DNA from: Lachnospiraceae bacterium
GTDB taxonomy: Bacteria > Bacillota > Clostridia > Lachnospirales > Lachnospiraceae
Assembly: GCA_022792295.1 (NCBI GenBank)
Contig: JAAWAR010000142.1
Coordinates: 1 to 52,432, forward strand
Length of the DNA stretch: 52,432 nt
Direction: 5' to 3'
Each line of letters starts with the position of its first letter. Position 1 is the stretch's first letter. Below are positions 51,080 through 52,432 of the stretch, one piece after another. The notes beneath the pieces were generated by a model. That model did no database searches, was not told the origin of the DNA, and saw nothing but the letters and a program-made list of their open reading frames with translations. The position numbers and the translations under genes were made by a program.

Positions 51080-52291
51080 ATGGGAACAATTATGGAAACA
51101 ACAGAAATTTTGGTGTCGGTGATTATCCCGGCTTATAACTGCGAGGCATATATTGAAAAGGCGATTGATTCGGCGCTCATGCAGGAAGTCTTGCTTGAGG
51201 TGCTGATCCTCAACGACTGTTCGACGGACAATACTGCAGAGCGGATCAAAAAATACCTGGCTCATCCGGCGGTCCGTTATTTTTTGAATGAGCAAAATCT
51301 GGGGGCGGCAGGCAGCAGGAATAAGGGGGTCAGCCTTGCGAGAGGGAAGTATGTTGCGTTTCTGGATGCGGATGACTGGTGGGAAGCAGGGAAGCTTAAG
51401 AAGCAGCTTGAACTGCTTGAGAAGGAGAGGGCAGTGCTCTGCTGCACGGCAAGGGAACTTGCGGATGAAAACGGTATACTGTCCGGCAAAGTGATTCCGG
51501 TCCGGCGGAAGATTACGTACCGAATGCTGCTGCAGCACAACAGCATCAACTGCTCCTCCGTCGTACTTCTGCGGGAGGCTGCGCTCGAATTTCCGATGGA
51601 GCATGAGGACAGCCACGAGGATTATATCACCTGGCTCAGGATCCTTAAAAAGTACAGATATGCCTGCGCGGTGAACGAACCGCTCTTAAAATATCGGCTG
51701 AGCAAGAGCGGAAAATCCGGCAGTAAATTTAAGTCGGCCAAAATGACGTTTAAGGTCTATCGCTACATGGGATTTGGCTGGTTTAAATCGCTGGTATGCT
51801 TCTTTAGCTATGCGTTGAATGGTATATGGAAATATAGATGGGTAGATATAAAAAGGGAAAATTTGGAAGAATTTTGGGGTTTTTTGTCACAAAAAGTCGT
51901 ATTTTGCGATTTCTTTTATATAGATAAATGGAAAGGAGCGAATGCGATGAATCAAAACACATTTACAGACACAGTGCTGGAGGGGCTTGGCGTTCATAGA
52001 GGATATCAAGGCTATGCATATGCAAGACATGCGATTTCGCTGGCAGAAAAAGATGTTTCCTGCCTAAAATGTATCACAAAGCGGCTTTACCCCCAGATTG
52101 CAGCGGATTTTGGGACAACGCCGGCGTGCGTGGAGCGCAATCTGCGTACGGTGGCCAAGGTAGCAGTCAGGGAGGGTGACAGTGAGCTGTTCCGCACCGT
52201 TTTTCGTGGCCGGGGAGCTTCGATGCTGTGCAACAAGGAGTTTTTAAGCTGTTTATATGAGTATGTAGGAACACAGGCAAAGCGCCTGTAA
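51080..52291 (+). CDS. GT2 glycosyltransferase fused to a Spo0A C-terminal DNA-binding domain
   Basis: A 403-residue protein. Residues 1-250 are a GT2 domain: VSVIIPAYNCEAYIEKAIDSA, LNDCSTDNT, LDADDWWE and HEDSHEDYITWLRILKKY. After an AT-rich-coded linker, residues 300-400 match the Spo0A effector domain (GYQGYAYARHAISL, CITKRLYPQIAADFGTTP, VERNLRTVAKVAVREG), which in Spo0A carries the helix-turn-helix that binds 0A boxes. No response-regulator receiver domain is present. There is no ribosome binding site at 51080; an ATG at 51092 is a second option. The linker reads like a former intergenic region whose stop was lost. Confidence 0.8.
   Translation: MGTIMETTEILVSVIIPAYNCEAYIEKAIDSALMQEVLLEVLILNDCSTDNTAERIKKYLAHPAVRYFLNEQNLGAAGSRNKGVSLARGKYVAFLDADDWWEAGKLKKQLELLEKERAVLCCTARELADENGILSGKVIPVRRKITYRMLLQHNSINCSSVVLLREAALEFPMEHEDSHEDYITWLRILKKYRYACAVNEPLLKYRLSKSGKSGSKFKSAKMTFKVYRYMGFGWFKSLVCFFSYALNGIWKYRWVDIKRENLEEFWGFLSQKVVFCDFFYIDKWKGANAMNQNTFTDTVLEGLGVHRGYQGYAYARHAISLAEKDVSCLKCITKRLYPQIAADFGTTPACVERNLRTVAKVAVREGDSELFRTVFRGRGASMLCNKEFLSCLYEYVGTQAKRL
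51947..52291 (+). CDS. Possible separately translated Spo0A_C domain protein
   Basis: Inside the fusion gene, AAAGGAG (51932-51938) stands eight bases before an in-frame ATG at 51947. This would start a 114-residue protein consisting only of the Spo0A-type DNA-binding domain (MNQNTFTDTVLEGLGV onwards). The site is far better than that of the full-length gene, so a stand-alone regulator may be the main product, with the fusion as read-through. Spo0A-regulated glycan synthesis or autoregulation is a possible role. Confidence 0.55.
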   Translation: MNQNTFTDTVLEGLGVHRGYQGYAYARHAISLAEKDVSCLKCITKRLYPQIAADFGTTPACVERNLRTVAKVAVREGDSELFRTVFRGRGASMLCNKEFLSCLYEYVGTQAKRL

Positions 52292-52414
52292 AGCCGACAT
52301 TTTTCGACCAACAGAGAAGGGAGGGCAGCAGGAGAGCAGGGATGAAAAGGCCAATTATGGCTAATGGACAAACGCAGTTAATCTATGCTTATATTATGAT
52401 AAGGAGGGATGATC

Positions 52415-52432
52415 ATGGTAAGATACACGCGG
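52415..52432 (+). CDS. Start of a gene cut by the window end
   Basis: An ATG at 52415 follows AAGGAGGG (52401-52408) with six bases between, and the six visible codons read MVRYTR. Nothing can be said about the product. Confidence 0.45.

Noticed and set aside
52300-52306. TTCGACC after the Spo0A_C gene as a 0A box
   Set aside because: One mismatch to the TTCGACA core in a short motif is expected by chance; not enough to call a binding site.
1-52432. CRISPR arrays, tRNA or rRNA genes, insertion sequences, integrase or att sites
   Set aside because: None was recognised on reading either strand; no regularly spaced direct repeats or transposase motifs were seen.

Overview
The window looks like a surface-glycan locus from a low- to mid-GC, spore-forming member of the Firmicutes, most likely a Lachnospiraceae-type clostridium. 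This is inferred from strong GGAGG ribosome binding sites, TagGH/LicD/CDP-glycerol-transferase teichoic-acid-type genes, LRR_5 and OafA-like families, and a Spo0A-type DNA-binding domain at the right edge. No rRNA, tRNA, CRISPR array, transposase or integrase was seen.

Layout. (1) 1-218: a promoter and a structured leader. (2) 219-30472: one very long plus-strand operon of about 30 kb with tightly packed or overlapping genes. It begins with a GT2, then an ACP / acyl-ACP ligase / GNAT / LuxE-like / LuxC-like / split transketolase / SDR cassette. Next come two tandem GT-B-like paralogues and a complete pseudaminic acid route (PseB, PseF, PseC, PseI, PseH-like, PseG), interleaved with an AAC(3)-type N-acyltransferase, a DUF4910 peptidase-like protein, a cytosolic LRR_5 protein, three OafA-like acyltransferases, an ABC-2 polysaccharide exporter and a formyltransferase. 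It ends with a UbiA-type prenyltransferase, a radical SAM protein, an SDR and a large GT-C-like membrane protein, followed by a big hairpin. (3) 30596-34368: a GC-richer divergent pair, a KAP-type P-loop NTPase (minus) and a potassium-channel protein (plus). (4) 34805-50891: a roughly 16 kb minus-strand operon of teichoic-acid type, read from the right: CDP-glycerol-type polymerase, TagG, TagH, two LicD proteins, an IspD/TarI-like cytidylyltransferase, GatZ-like, GatD-like, an acyltransferase-sulfatase fusion, a small membrane protein, a YidC/CDP-glycerol-transferase fusion, a HisC-like aminotransferase, a DUF2284 protein and a LicC-like nucleotidyltransferase. (5) 51080-52291: a plus-strand GT2 fused in frame to a Spo0A C-terminal DNA-binding domain, then the start of one more gene.

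How the parts fit. The left operon should build and export a glycan carrying CMP-activated pseudaminic acid, with variable N-acyl and O-acyl decoration. Three poly-G tracts (12, 9 and 12 G) interrupt two acyltransferases and the acetyl-/formyl-transferase fusion, and all three are out of frame as sequenced. This points to slipped-strand phase variation. The right operon should make a CDP-alditol (galactitol phosphate is the best reading, from a GatZ/GatD/IspD-like trio), polymerise it, export it with TagGH and decorate it with phospho-amino-alcohols made by a HisC-like/LicC-like/LicD route. Both long operons have an almost identical hairpin (25 of 27 bases) in their leaders, in the same orientation relative to the genes. 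This suggests a shared RNA element such as a processive-antitermination signal.

The strongest candidates for something undescribed are the ACP-Lux-transketolase cassette, the poly-G contingency system, the shared leader hairpin, the YidC-glycerophosphotransferase fusion, the proposed CDP-galactitol route and the GT2-Spo0A_C fusion.
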